64,000 nt of DNA from Snodgrassella alvi (GTDB lineage Bacteria; Pseudomonadota; Gammaproteobacteria; Burkholderiales; Neisseriaceae): assembly GCF_040741455.2 (NCBI RefSeq), contig NZ_CP160328.2:806001-870000 (forward strand), written 5' to 3'. Both the position numbers and the translations under genes were made by a program. Numbering within the stretch: position 1 is the stretch's first letter; each line of letters opens with the position of its first letter. Below, in pieces: positions 26,419-35,144 of this stretch. The notes beneath the pieces are model-generated. The model had not been told where the DNA came from. It did no database searches and saw only the letters and a program-made list of their open reading frames with translations.

Positions 26419-27849
26419 TCAATTTACTCGTACGTGAATATATGGCACAGAATCAGGCTTAAAACTGTCTTTATATTTATCTAACATAATAGGAGGGCTA
26501 TGGTCACCTACAACTACGATGTCAGTGTTCTTAAATCCTCCGGCTTTTATTTCATCAGCAAGTACCTGAAAAAACTGATGTTGAAGATTCAAATTCCGAC
26601 ATGCTTCTTGTCTTCCATTAAATAATGGCTGATGGCAATCATAAGTATTCGCTCCCAACATATCCAGCTCAGAATAAGGATGATGGGTGTTCAGTGTTAG
26701 CCAGTATATAAATGATTTACCCTGTGCAGATTTATTGGCAGCTGATACATCATGCACAATATTGTAGTCACAAGCTCCAGGAAATGAATGACATTGCTTA
26801 ATATTACTGAATTGAGGAAAAAAATGCGCATCTTGCAAATCCATATGTGGATACCAATCTTTTCTGTCATACATCTTGGCATAAGAACCATGGAAAGCTT
26901 GGACTGTGTACCCTTGTTTTTGTAATCTTACCGGAACACATTTTTTGAACTTATCAAACGGACCTAGTTTAAAATTGGAACTTTTAGCTTTCAAATCACA
27001 TAACTCTCGAAGCTCCCCCATTATGGTACTGTGGAGTGCTGGATTTTCACCCTGAGCAATTAGCTGTACATTGGGTAAATTCAGCAAAGGTGCTTTTACC
27101 GATGAATTAATAGCGCCATGTTCAGGTACAAAAGTCCCCCATGACTCATTTAAAATAAATAGTATTTTTTTAGGAGGATGCTGTATATTGATCTGCTTTT
27201 GTAACACCCCACCATGCGGCCAATCATAAAATTCAGGTTTAAGCGTTCCACGCCAGAAAAACTGTGTATTAAATTTAAGATTTTGAATCGTTTCGTAATA
27301 ACTTCCCCACCAACCTACAGTCTGATAACGATCTGATAAATTAGCACCGCGATAATCGTAAAAACATATGGCAAAAAGCAAATACAATACAGATAAAGGT
27401 ACAATCATTTGCGTAGAAGCCAAACGAACCAAATATTTCAGGATTAAAAATAAGCTCAAAATGAGATTGCCTAAAATAATTCCTAAAAATAACCAATATA
27501 ATTTTGGTGCCTGTGGAATGAAGTAAAGTAAATCAACGAATTCAGACAAATTATCATAGTGATAGAATTGTTTAATCCAGTACAGAATATCAAAAATATA
27601 AATACAAATATATGTAATAGTAAATAAGACCAACGACCACTTTTTACGCAAGCATAACAACGGTATTATCCATACGTATTCGAGTACAATATCATAACGT
27701 TGTGAATAAGTAATTAAATGTGCAAGCCAGAAAAAAACATTATTTATGATCAAGTAAAATATAAGAAAACACCACAACCGTAGCGAAAAATAACGCTTAA
27801 CCAAGAAAAAAATTTTGGAAAAAACGGGAAAATGTACAGCCAATTTCAT
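26419..27849 (-). CDS. Sulfatase-fold membrane transferase B, possible pilin phospho-form transferase
   Basis: A 476-residue paralog of transferase A with the same architecture: membrane helices in the first 170 residues, then 'ILFILNESWGTF', 'HSTIMGELRELC', 'TLNTHHPYSE' and 'VVVGDHSPP'. All recognisable catalytic residues are kept, so both copies should be active. Differences concentrate in the membrane domain, in the segment around residues 185-215 and in a block near 320-350, while the intervening catalytic parts are almost base-identical. It is transcribed towards transferase A and lies between pilins 1 and 2. Confidence 0.75.
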   Translation of the reverse strand: MKLAVHFPVFSKIFFLVKRYFSLRLWCFLIFYLIINNVFFWLAHLITYSQRYDIVLEYVWIIPLLCLRKKWSLVLFTITYICIYIFDILYWIKQFYHYDNLSEFVDLLYFIPQAPKLYWLFLGIILGNLILSLFLILKYLVRLASTQMIVPLSVLYLLFAICFYDYRGANLSDRYQTVGWWGSYYETIQNLKFNTQFFWRGTLKPEFYDWPHGGVLQKQINIQHPPKKILFILNESWGTFVPEHGAINSSVKAPLLNLPNVQLIAQGENPALHSTIMGELRELCDLKAKSSNFKLGPFDKFKKCVPVRLQKQGYTVQAFHGSYAKMYDRKDWYPHMDLQDAHFFPQFSNIKQCHSFPGACDYNIVHDVSAANKSAQGKSFIYWLTLNTHHPYSELDMLGANTYDCHQPLFNGRQEACRNLNLQHQFFQVLADEIKAGGFKNTDIVVVGDHSPPIMLDKYKDSFKPDSVPYIHVRVN

Positions 27850-27996
27850 ATCTAGATCACATTGTATTAATTTATATAATATTTATAAGGAATTACTAAT
27901 ACATATTAATAATCTTTATAAAAAAATTTGCCCATAAATGAAGGCAAATTTAATATTTAGCAAAAAGAATAATCATTTATTATCTATAAATATAGA

Positions 27997-28017
27997 AAAG
28001 CCACCATCGGTGGCTTT
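27997..28017 (-). terminator. Terminator of pilin gene 2
   Basis: AAAGCCACC and GGTGGCTTT flank a three-base loop, followed on the minus strand by T/C-rich sequence. Position and sequence mirror the terminator of pilin 1. Confidence 0.8.
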
Positions 28018-28037
28018 ACATTGTATCTTAACAAAAA

Positions 28038-28487
28038 TTATAAATAAGCTTTAGGTATATATTTTTCATCCATATCTGTACCGGCTGCTGATTTCTTTAA
28101 TGAACCATTTTTCAACACAGACAATTCTAATTTTTTACCTTTAATAGCAGCAGAAACACCGGTACTATTTACAGTATACAGAATTGTACAACCTGTATCA
28201 CCCATGGCTGAAGTAGCTGAGGTCATTGTTACGGATCCTGCAATTTTTGCAGTACCATATTTACCTTTTTGCTCATCTATAGCTTTATTATTTGAATCAC
28301 AGGTATTATTTTGCATGTTATCTACTATCTGTGTTTTCAAACCGGCAGCCAGACTAGACGCTTCAGATGCTTGAGAGCGCGCGATATAGTCAGAATAAGC
28401 AGGTACAGCGATGGCTGCCAAAATACCAATAATCGCAATAACAATCATCAATTCGATTAATGTAAAACCTTTTTGGAATGCTTTCAT
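28038..28487 (-). CDS. Type IV pilin 2 (PilE/PilA-like major pilin)
   Basis: A 149-residue type IV pilin. Leader and first 45 residues match pilin 1 ('[16 protein letters not shown]', Glu5, then '[14 protein letters not shown]'). The two differ mainly around the first cysteine ('NTCDSNNKA' here) and in scattered positions of the C-terminal half. Cys in 'NTCDS' and 'DTGCTILY' probably form the pilin disulfide. GGAG seven to eight bases before ATG 28487 and a sigma-54-type promoter upstream match pilin 1. Confidence 0.93.
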   Translation of the reverse strand: MKAFQKGFTLIELMIVIAIIGILAAIAVPAYSDYIARSQASEASSLAAGLKTQIVDNMQNNTCDSNNKAIDEQKGKYGTAKIAGSVTMTSATSAMGDTGCTILYTVNSTGVSAAIKGKKLELSVLKNGSLKKSAAGTDMDEKYIPKAYL

Positions 28488-28539
28488 TTGAGTCTCCAGT
28501 TAAAACAGTGAATAACCTAATTACACATTAAAAGCATGT

Positions 28540-28555
28540 AGCAAATATCATGCCA
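28540..28555 (-). promoter_or_regulatory. Sigma-54-type promoter of pilin 2
   Basis: Minus-strand TGGCATGATATTTGCT fits TGGCAC-N5-TTGC with exact GG-N10-GC spacing, about 55 bases before the start codon. Confidence 0.75.
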
Positions 28556-28900
28556 TAAACTATTATTTAACATTTTTTATCTTATATTAAGTAAAGATAA
28601 TTAGTTGTAGATTAACTCAATATCCAAAATGTTTCACATTATTTGTCTCAAAATACAAACTACTAAATATAAAAATTTTTAGATATCGAAACATTTTAAT
28701 TCAATAAAAAAAATATTTTCAATATACTACGAAATTGTTAAAGCAATTCCAAACAAATATTGTAAAATTGTAACTGCATTGACAATATAAACAGAGTTTA
28801 TTTTTACTCTTTCGATAAGTTTTTTATTGGCTAAAATGTATTAATGTCTTACGAGCCATCAATAACTTGATGCTACCCTAACAAATTTTTGGATTAATTA
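28556..28900. other. AT-rich region between pilins 2 and 3
   Basis: About 345 bases of A/T-rich sequence upstream of the pilin 2 promoter. Activator sites for a sigma-54 promoter would be expected here, but none could be defined by eye. Confidence 0.4.
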
Positions 28901-29350
28901 TCAAATAAAAGCCTTGGGCAGATATTTTTTATCAATTGTACCGTTATTAAATTTCAGAGTGCCGTTGGCAAGTACATCCACTACCATATAACGGTTAATT
29001 AATACTGAGGAAGCTTTTTGTGAATATACACTATATTTAATTTGGCATCCTGTTTGAGCGCTTGCTGAATTTTGAACATTACTCAATGGAAATTCAGTAC
29101 TAATTTCTGCAATACCATATCTACCTGTATAACGATATTCAGATTGATTCTGAGCCCTACAGCGTTGATGCTGCATATTATCTAAAACCTGAGCTTTCAA
29201 ATTTCCAGCTAAATTAACACCTTCGGCTAATTGAGCACGAGCGCTATAGTCTGCATATAAAGGCACCGCAATAGCTGCCAAAATCCCAATTACAGCGATC
29301 GCAATCATTATTTCAATTAGTGTAAAGCCTTCAGCTTGTAATTTATTCAT
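28901..29350 (-). CDS. Type IV pilin 3, divergent pilin-like protein
   Basis: A 149-residue pilin-like protein with leader 'MNKLQAEG|FTLIEIMIAIA', Glu5 and the assembly helix. The globular part differs strongly from pilins 1 and 2. Two cysteines ('HQRCRAQ', 'QTGCQIKYS') keep the pilin disulfide arrangement, and the C-terminus 'KYLPKAF' parallels 'KYIPKAYL'. The upstream region lacks any GG-N10-GC element, so regulation differs from the other two. It may be a minor pilin or a diverging spare copy. Confidence 0.88.
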   Translation of the reverse strand: MNKLQAEGFTLIEIMIAIAVIGILAAIAVPLYADYSARAQLAEGVNLAGNLKAQVLDNMQHQRCRAQNQSEYRYTGRYGIAEISTEFPLSNVQNSASAQTGCQIKYSVYSQKASSVLINRYMVVDVLANGTLKFNNGTIDKKYLPKAFI

Positions 29351-29599
29351 AATATATTTGATTAGATGAATGAATTTTTCTAAATATTCATAATATTGAA
29401 AATATTTATTAAATGATATTATATTTTATAATAACTTTCATAAACTATTTACATTTAAACATGTCTGTTATTTAGCTATTGATATTTTTAGTTATTGATT
29501 ACCTTATAATTAATTTAATTTTATATCTTTGTAAATCATAAACTTATATAGCAGAAAATATAAGTTATGTCTTATTTTAAGCTAATCACACTGAAATTT

Positions 29600-30415
29600 T
29601 TACAGATAAAATTTTTTCATATACGCACATACGGCTGCCAGCATGGCCAGCTGATCTGTTGTGTGCCCCATTTCTGCTTCAGCATTGATGTAATCAATCT
29701 GTCTCTGCGCGGCCCAGACTGATAATGAACCATCATCGCGTACTGTCTGATTATTCTGTAAAACCACATTGAAATTATGGCTGGCAAAAAAATTAAAGGC
29801 TTGTGCACTTGTTACATAAAAAAAATCGTGCGGGTTTTTGTCTGGGCTAATGGCTATCTGACTCACGTCTTGAGCCATGGAGTTACCCGGCATATAGTTT
29901 CTTACGGACAGTCCGGCTGTGTGTGTGTTGTGCACTGCAATAATCAGTTTTTTCTGGCTTAAATACTGTTGCAGGAAATTTTCAGCCGCCTCACTCAGCT
30001 GCTGCAAGATTAGTGCGCAGTTGCCTTTACTACATTTTAATGCTGCTTTTCGTCCGTTTGCAGTAAAAATTCTATTTGGGTCAAAGTGAAAGCTGAACTG
30101 CTGATTACGGATGATGATTTCGCGGCTGCCGCCATGGCGCAAATCCAATAAACATCCTTGCTGAATCTGATTTAAGGTAATCAATGCAGTGCGTCGAGCA
30201 GTTTCTTCATTATCATGAATGTGTATCCATGTGATATCCGGCCAAGGCGTACCTGTACAAGTTTCGTAGGCAGGTATAGTAATAACTGTATTAGTAAGAG
30301 GAGAATTGTCTATAGCTGCAGTTTCCGCGTATACGGGTAGCGCTATGGATAATGCGGTCCATAACGCAGCGTATTGATAAAAATGGATAATTTTTTTCTT
30401 CATTTTGTTTACCAT
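29600..30415 (-). CDS. Exported protein of unknown function
   Basis: A 271-residue protein with a signal peptide ending near 'ALPVYA|ETAA', so periplasmic or secreted. Conserved-looking stretches are 'WIHIHDNEETARRTA' near 63-77, 'LDLRHGGSREI' near 89, 'HFDPNRIFTANGR' near 109-121, 'AVHNTHTAG' near 160 and 'AEAEMGHT' near 248. The His/Glu/Asp residues in these could bind a metal, as in a hydrolase, but the family was not identified. It is divergent from the siderophore receptor, sharing a 361-base promoter region; a link to iron uptake is only positional. Confidence 0.6.
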   Translation of the reverse strand: MVNKMKKKIIHFYQYAALWTALSIALPVYAETAAIDNSPLTNTVITIPAYETCTGTPWPDITWIHIHDNEETARRTALITLNQIQQGCLLDLRHGGSREIIIRNQQFSFHFDPNRIFTANGRKAALKCSKGNCALILQQLSEAAENFLQQYLSQKKLIIAVHNTHTAGLSVRNYMPGNSMAQDVSQIAISPDKNPHDFFYVTSAQAFNFFASHNFNVVLQNNQTVRDDGSLSVWAAQRQIDYINAEAEMGHTTDQLAMLAAVCAYMKKFYL

Positions 30416-30776
30416 ATGATTTTATTACATTTTATTTTTTCGTATTAGCTGTTTATAGACTTCTATTTTTATTCTTTAAAAAGATGTGTACTAGCCCTAC
30501 TGAAATTAAGTAGTGCATAGTTTGCTTTTAGAAATTTACTAAGTTTTTAGAAATTTACTAAGTAATTTGATGTTAACTTCTAATCAGCTTACATTTTGAG
30601 TTTAGGGTGTCAATTTTTGTCACTTTCAACTGATTTGTGTAACTAAAAGCAAGTATTATTATGTATAGGTATGAATTTGTAGTTTTTAGTTAGTTAAAGA
30701 TGGTTTTAATTGAAAGTAATAACAAGATTAATTATCATTCACACCTTTAACAAATTATAAACTCTTTCTGTATTGT
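30416..30776. other. Divergent promoter region of exported protein and receptor
   Basis: About 360 bases between divergent genes. A 21-base direct repeat (AGAAATTTACTAAGTTTTT followed by AGAAATTTACTAAGTAATT) lies at 30531-30565, and a candidate Fur site at 30722-30745. No gene was seen. Confidence 0.55.
30722..30745 (+). promoter_or_regulatory. Candidate Fur box upstream of the siderophore receptor
   Basis: ACAAGATTAATTATCATTCA resembles part of the Fur consensus (AATTATCATT core) and lies about 35 bases before the receptor start. The match is partial. Confidence 0.4.
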
Positions 30777-32999
30777 ATGTCTCAGTATCCTTTCCCTTCT
30801 TTCAAACTGGCTTTATTACCTTTACTCTTTTCCGGCGGTATGGCGCATGCACAGGATGGTGCCAAACTTGATGATATTTATGTCACAGCCGAACAGCAAG
30901 TTAAACAATCACTTGGTGTATCAAAAATTGATAGTCTAGATATTGAACGCAGACCACCGGTGAATGACATTTCTGAGCTGGTACGGACAATGCCGGGGGT
31001 TAATCTTACTGGAAATACTGCATCTGGCCAGCATGGTAATAAACGCCAGATTGATATTCGTGGAATGGGGCCGGAAAACACCCTGATTATGATTGATGGC
31101 CGCCCAGTAACCTCACGCAACAGTGCACGCATGAGCTGGCGCGGTGAGCGCGACACCATCGGCGACAGTGACTGGGTGCCGACAGCTGAAATACAATCTA
31201 TAGAGGTAATCCGTGGTCCGGCTGCGGCTCGTTATGGTTCGGGTGCTGCCGGTGGGGTGGTGAATATTGTGACAAAAAAAGTCAGTAATGAATACCACGG
31301 TGCTATTAACGCATTTATGAATCTGCCAGCCGATAAAGAAGAAGGCGATACCCATCGGATAGGTTTTGATTTAACTGGACCTATAATTAAGGATGTGCTG
31401 GGGTTTCGCCTTTATGGCAATTTAAACAGTACTGATGCTGATTCTCCTTATATCAATCAACGTTCGGGAGACAAAGGCAGCAAATCTTTGGTAGCCGGTC
31501 AAGAGGGTCTACTGAATAAGGATGTGGGCGGCCGGCTGGCATGGCGTCTTTCTCCGGCACAAACTCTAACGCTCGATGCCACGTATAGTAGACAGGGTAA
31601 CCGCTACAATGGCGATGGGCCAAATAATGTACAAACCGATTATACGCAAAGTTTATATGGTAAGGAAACGCGCCGTGTATATCGGCAAAGTTTTGCTCTC
31701 ACCCATGAAGGCGCATGGGATTGGGGTGATAGCAAGCTGGTGGCGCAATATGATAAAACTACTAATAGTCATTGTTCTGAGGCGCTTGCGGGTGGACCGG
31801 AAGGTTTGTGTCAAGATTTAGGAACGAAAGATATCACCTATGCTGACAGTGTCCTGACTACCAAGCGGCTGGCCGGTGAAGTTCACATTCCTTTTTCTGT
31901 TTGGGTACCGCATGTTTTAACTATGGGAGCAGAATATCAGCACGATAAGCTGAATGATCCTGACGGTCTGCGCCGCATTCCTATGCCGAATGCTGTGTAC
32001 CCAGCTGCGGCTAATCACACGCCATCGCTTAGTAGCTGGGCCGGCTACGTGGAAGACAATATCAGTCTTACCGAACAGTTGAAAGTGGTACCGATGCTGC
32101 GCTATGACCATAATAATAAAACTGGCGGTAATGTTAGCCCTGGAATCAATATGTCATGGCAGTTGCATCCAAACTGGCTGCTCAAAGGTGGTATCGCACG
32201 AGCATACAAAGTACCTAACCTGTATCAAAGTACAGACAGCTATATGCTGTACAGTAAAGGTAACGGCTGTGCTGTTTCTTCAGGCAGTGGCCGCGGTTGC
32301 TACTTGATTGGTAATAGTAAGCTAAAACCGGAAACCAGTGTGAATAAGGAAATTGGCTTTGAATTTAGCAAAAATGGCTATCTGGCTTCGCTGGCTTATT
32401 TCCGTAATGATTATAAAAATAAGATTGAAGCCGGACGGCAAATCATTTTCACCGGAAGTTCCGGAATCAGTGCCCGCCCCGGTGGCTATGATTACTTTGA
32501 ATGGACCAATACACGTAAAGCGCTGGTAGAGGGACTGGAAGGCAACTTTACTTTGCCGTTTTCCCAACAGTGGAAATGGGTGAATAATTTTACTTATATG
32601 TTTAATTCCAAAAACAAGGAAACCGGTAATCCGTTGTCTATTATTCCCAAATATACAATTAACTCCTCTCTGGCTTGGACACCTACGGAAAAATGGGATA
32701 CGTTGCTGACTTATACCTATTACGGCCGACAGAAACCACGTACCGTGCCGGTCAATCCGGTAGAAGCAGGGATTGGCAATGGCGGACAAGGCACAGTCGG
32801 TCTGAGTGGCGAAGAAATGGGCAGCTATGGTATCTGGGGAATTTCAGCCGGATATGCGGTGAATAAAAACATCAATGTTCGCGCAGGGATGTCAAATATA
32901 TTCAATAAGCGCATCTATGCTTCCACTTTACGCGGTACGGCCTACACTTATAACGAACGGGGACGTGCAGTGTGGGGCAATATGAAAGTTTCTTTCTGA
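30777..32999 (+). CDS. TonB-dependent ferric-siderophore receptor (FepA/PirA/FetA type)
   Basis: An outer-membrane gated porin that imports a ferric siderophore, most likely a catecholate. It has a signal peptide ending near 'GGMAHA|QDG', a TonB-box-like 'DDIYVTA', a plug domain ('ELVRTMPGVNL', 'IDIRGMGPENTLIMIDGRPV', 'IEVIRGPAAARYGSGAAGG') and a 22-strand barrel ending in Phe ('WGNMKVSF'). Residues like 'SARMSWRGERDTIGDSDWVP' follow FepA-type receptors. 740 aa is typical. It precedes an esterase, a reductase and an ABC importer that together complete the uptake route. Confidence 0.92.
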   Translation: MSQYPFPSFKLALLPLLFSGGMAHAQDGAKLDDIYVTAEQQVKQSLGVSKIDSLDIERRPPVNDISELVRTMPGVNLTGNTASGQHGNKRQIDIRGMGPENTLIMIDGRPVTSRNSARMSWRGERDTIGDSDWVPTAEIQSIEVIRGPAAARYGSGAAGGVVNIVTKKVSNEYHGAINAFMNLPADKEEGDTHRIGFDLTGPIIKDVLGFRLYGNLNSTDADSPYINQRSGDKGSKSLVAGQEGLLNKDVGGRLAWRLSPAQTLTLDATYSRQGNRYNGDGPNNVQTDYTQSLYGKETRRVYRQSFALTHEGAWDWGDSKLVAQYDKTTNSHCSEALAGGPEGLCQDLGTKDITYADSVLTTKRLAGEVHIPFSVWVPHVLTMGAEYQHDKLNDPDGLRRIPMPNAVYPAAANHTPSLSSWAGYVEDNISLTEQLKVVPMLRYDHNNKTGGNVSPGINMSWQLHPNWLLKGGIARAYKVPNLYQSTDSYMLYSKGNGCAVSSGSGRGCYLIGNSKLKPETSVNKEIGFEFSKNGYLASLAYFRNDYKNKIEAGRQIIFTGSSGISARPGGYDYFEWTNTRKALVEGLEGNFTLPFSQQWKWVNNFTYMFNSKNKETGNPLSIIPKYTINSSLAWTPTEKWDTLLTYTYYGRQKPRTVPVNPVEAGIGNGGQGTVGLSGEEMGSYGIWGISAGYAVNKNINVRAGMSNIFNKRIYASTLRGTAYTYNERGRAVWGNMKVSF

Positions 33000-33096
33000 T
33001 TATGCCGAAGCATCAGGTTGTCACTGTGGCAGCCTGATAAAAAATATTTGGTTTTCACGTGACTTCGATGTCCAAATAAGTTATATTTATAAATAG

Positions 33097-33115
33097 TAAT
33101 GATTATTATTTATAA
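33097..33115 (+). promoter_or_regulatory. Candidate Fur box upstream of the esterase operon
   Basis: AATAGTAATGATTATTATT in the 315-base gap before the esterase gene resembles the Fur consensus, flanked by repeated TTTATAAATA. It could allow the downstream genes their own iron-controlled promoter. The rest of the gap holds a hairpin at about 33011-33037 after the receptor stop and no ORF. Confidence 0.5.
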
Positions 33116-33314
33116 ATAATCAAGGATAGTCCCATCAGCAAAGGTAAACATAATTTATTGATTATCTGAAAGATTTAACCAAAATCCTGATCTGGTGTGT
33201 TAATTAAGTACTCTTTCATCTTTTTTTGCAATGCAGCAACCTAATCTTACTTCGCTACCGTCTTGTTGTCTCCATATGCTTACTAAAGCCAATCAACTGA
33301 CGGAAAGATTAAAT

Positions 33315-34259
33315 ATGCGCCAGATTATCATTTTTTTATTAATGTTTTTTACGGCCTTAATCTTGCACAATACAGCTAAAGCCCAGCCTAATCTGAATGA
33401 AAGTGCTGATTTTGCTGTGCTGCAACAGCAAAATGGCGGTTATCATTTTACAACCCTGCCGCTAACATCTACAGACGGACAGCGCCAGTACCGCATTTAC
33501 ATCGGGATTCCTGCACAACAGCCTCCTGCTGGGGGTTATCCTGTTTTCTACGCGCTGGACGGAAATGCCATACTGACTTTTCTAACTCCTGAAAACATGC
33601 AGATACTGGCACGGCAGCCTCAGCCTCCAGTATTGGTATTGCTAGGTTATGCAACTGATAAACGTTTTGATGTGCGGGCACGCGCCTACGACTACACCAT
33701 TGCGCCGGAAGACAACAATACCGACCCACTCGATGCCAGCAGAATCAACGGCGGTGCCGATATATTTCTGGATATGATACAGAATGAGGTTATGCCGGCT
33801 GTACAGATGAGAGTGGCAGTCAATCTGGATAATCAAACGCTGTGGGGCCATTCTTATGGCGGGTTGCTGGTACTGCATACTCTATTTACTCAGCCTAATC
33901 TGTTTCAACACTATATTGCAGCAGACCCGTCTGTGTGGCTGCATGGCGATTTACTTCAGCAGGAAGCAGCGGAAATGCTGAAGCGTAAGGTTGATTTTTC
34001 TGGCAGCAGCCTTTTGATACTCAATAGTAAGCTCAGACCCAAAAAAATTCCTAAAAATCCGCATGTTGCCGCCCGAATTCGGATGCGTAACGAACAAACG
34101 GCCAGACAAGGTAATTTGGGCAGAAAACTGGCCGATGAATTGCAGCATCATACTGATTTAAGCGTTAAATACGAAGTTTATCCGCAAGAAAACCATGGCA
34201 GCCTGTTTGGCAAAAGCCTGCAACTAACTCTTTTTCACCCCTCAATCAGGCCACAATAA
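33315..34259 (+). CDS. Periplasmic siderophore esterase (IroE/Fes-like alpha/beta hydrolase)
   Basis: A 314-residue serine hydrolase with signal peptide ('ALILHNTAKA|Q') and nucleophile elbow G-H-S180-Y-G-G; a catalytic His is likely in 'PQENHGSLFG' near the C-terminus. The family (esterase D / IroE) cleaves tri-catecholate ester siderophores such as enterobactin. ATG 33315 gives a clean signal peptide and a GGAAAG at good distance; an in-frame ATG at 33231 would add an unlikely 28-residue extension. The stop codon overlaps the next start (TAATG), indicating an operon. Confidence 0.85.
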   Translation: MRQIIIFLLMFFTALILHNTAKAQPNLNESADFAVLQQQNGGYHFTTLPLTSTDGQRQYRIYIGIPAQQPPAGGYPVFYALDGNAILTFLTPENMQILARQPQPPVLVLLGYATDKRFDVRARAYDYTIAPEDNNTDPLDASRINGGADIFLDMIQNEVMPAVQMRVAVNLDNQTLWGHSYGGLLVLHTLFTQPNLFQHYIAADPSVWLHGDLLQQEAAEMLKRKVDFSGSSLLILNSKLRPKKIPKNPHVAARIRMRNEQTARQGNLGRKLADELQHHTDLSVKYEVYPQENHGSLFGKSLQLTLFHPSIRPQ

Positions 34260-35065
34260 TGAATAAACGGTCACCTCATCAAGCTTATCTGGTTCGGGTA
34301 CAAGATATTATCGATCTAAGCCCTAATCTGCGCCGGCTGGTTTTGCACAGTGATGATTTGGTTGATTATCCGCATCAGTTTAATGGTGCTCATATAAAGA
34401 TTTTTCTAGCGTCCGCAGGTCAGACTTCGCCACAACTACCGCAATTTTCCGGTCATGGTTTTAAATGGGGTGATCCAGACAATAAGCCGATTGTGCGCAC
34501 TTATACCATCCGAGATTATGATGCTCAGGCATGCACGGTAAGTATTGATTTTGTGAAACATGGTGACAATGGTCCGGCTTCGGCATTTGCAGAACACGCT
34601 CGTGCGGGAGACATCATCGGGATTTCATCACCGGGAGGCCCGAATCCGATGCTGAAAGCAGCTACACGTTATTTATTTGTTGGAGATATTACGGCTGTAC
34701 CAGCGATTGCATCGTTGCTGTCTGATATTGATCAGGAGGCCAGTGGAGATGTGGTTTTACTGTTGCCAGATGCCAGCGATTTACCAACCACTCTCAACCT
34801 GCCTACCAATATGCAGTTGCATATGTTTTATGGCACTTTAAGTCAGATTCCGGCACTAATAGAAAAAGTGTCCGGTTTTCCACCCCTGTGTGCAGATGAT
34901 TTTGCCTGGGTTGCTGGTGAAGCTGAAATGGTCAGACCGCTGCGTGATTTATTGCGTAACCAATGGCAATTACCACCACAACGCCATTATGCAGTCCCAT
35001 ACTGGCGCCATGGCGAAACAGAAGAAAGTTATCATGAAGCACGGCACCGATTTATTGAAAAATAG
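34259..35065 (+). CDS. Siderophore-interacting protein, FAD ferric-siderophore reductase (ViuB/YqjH type)
   Basis: A 268-residue cytoplasmic flavoprotein that releases iron from imported ferric siderophores by reducing it. N-terminal FAD-binding barrel with 'VRTYTIRDYD' near 80-89 and 'GPASAFAEHARAGD' near 105; C-terminal NAD(P)H-binding-like SIP domain ('LFVGDITAVPAI' near 140, 'WVAGEAEMVRPLR' near 218). Translation is coupled to the esterase by a one-base stop/start overlap. It is followed 80 bases later by the ABC importer genes. Confidence 0.9.
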   Translation: MNKRSPHQAYLVRVQDIIDLSPNLRRLVLHSDDLVDYPHQFNGAHIKIFLASAGQTSPQLPQFSGHGFKWGDPDNKPIVRTYTIRDYDAQACTVSIDFVKHGDNGPASAFAEHARAGDIIGISSPGGPNPMLKAATRYLFVGDITAVPAIASLLSDIDQEASGDVVLLLPDASDLPTTLNLPTNMQLHMFYGTLSQIPALIEKVSGFPPLCADDFAWVAGEAEMVRPLRDLLRNQWQLPPQRHYAVPYWRHGETEESYHEARHRFIEK

Positions 35066-35144
35066 GCGTTTACACCGAAATATGACCTGCCTCTGATTCA
35101 GGCAGTATAATTAATGCAAACAATAATGATAGGAAATTCAGACA

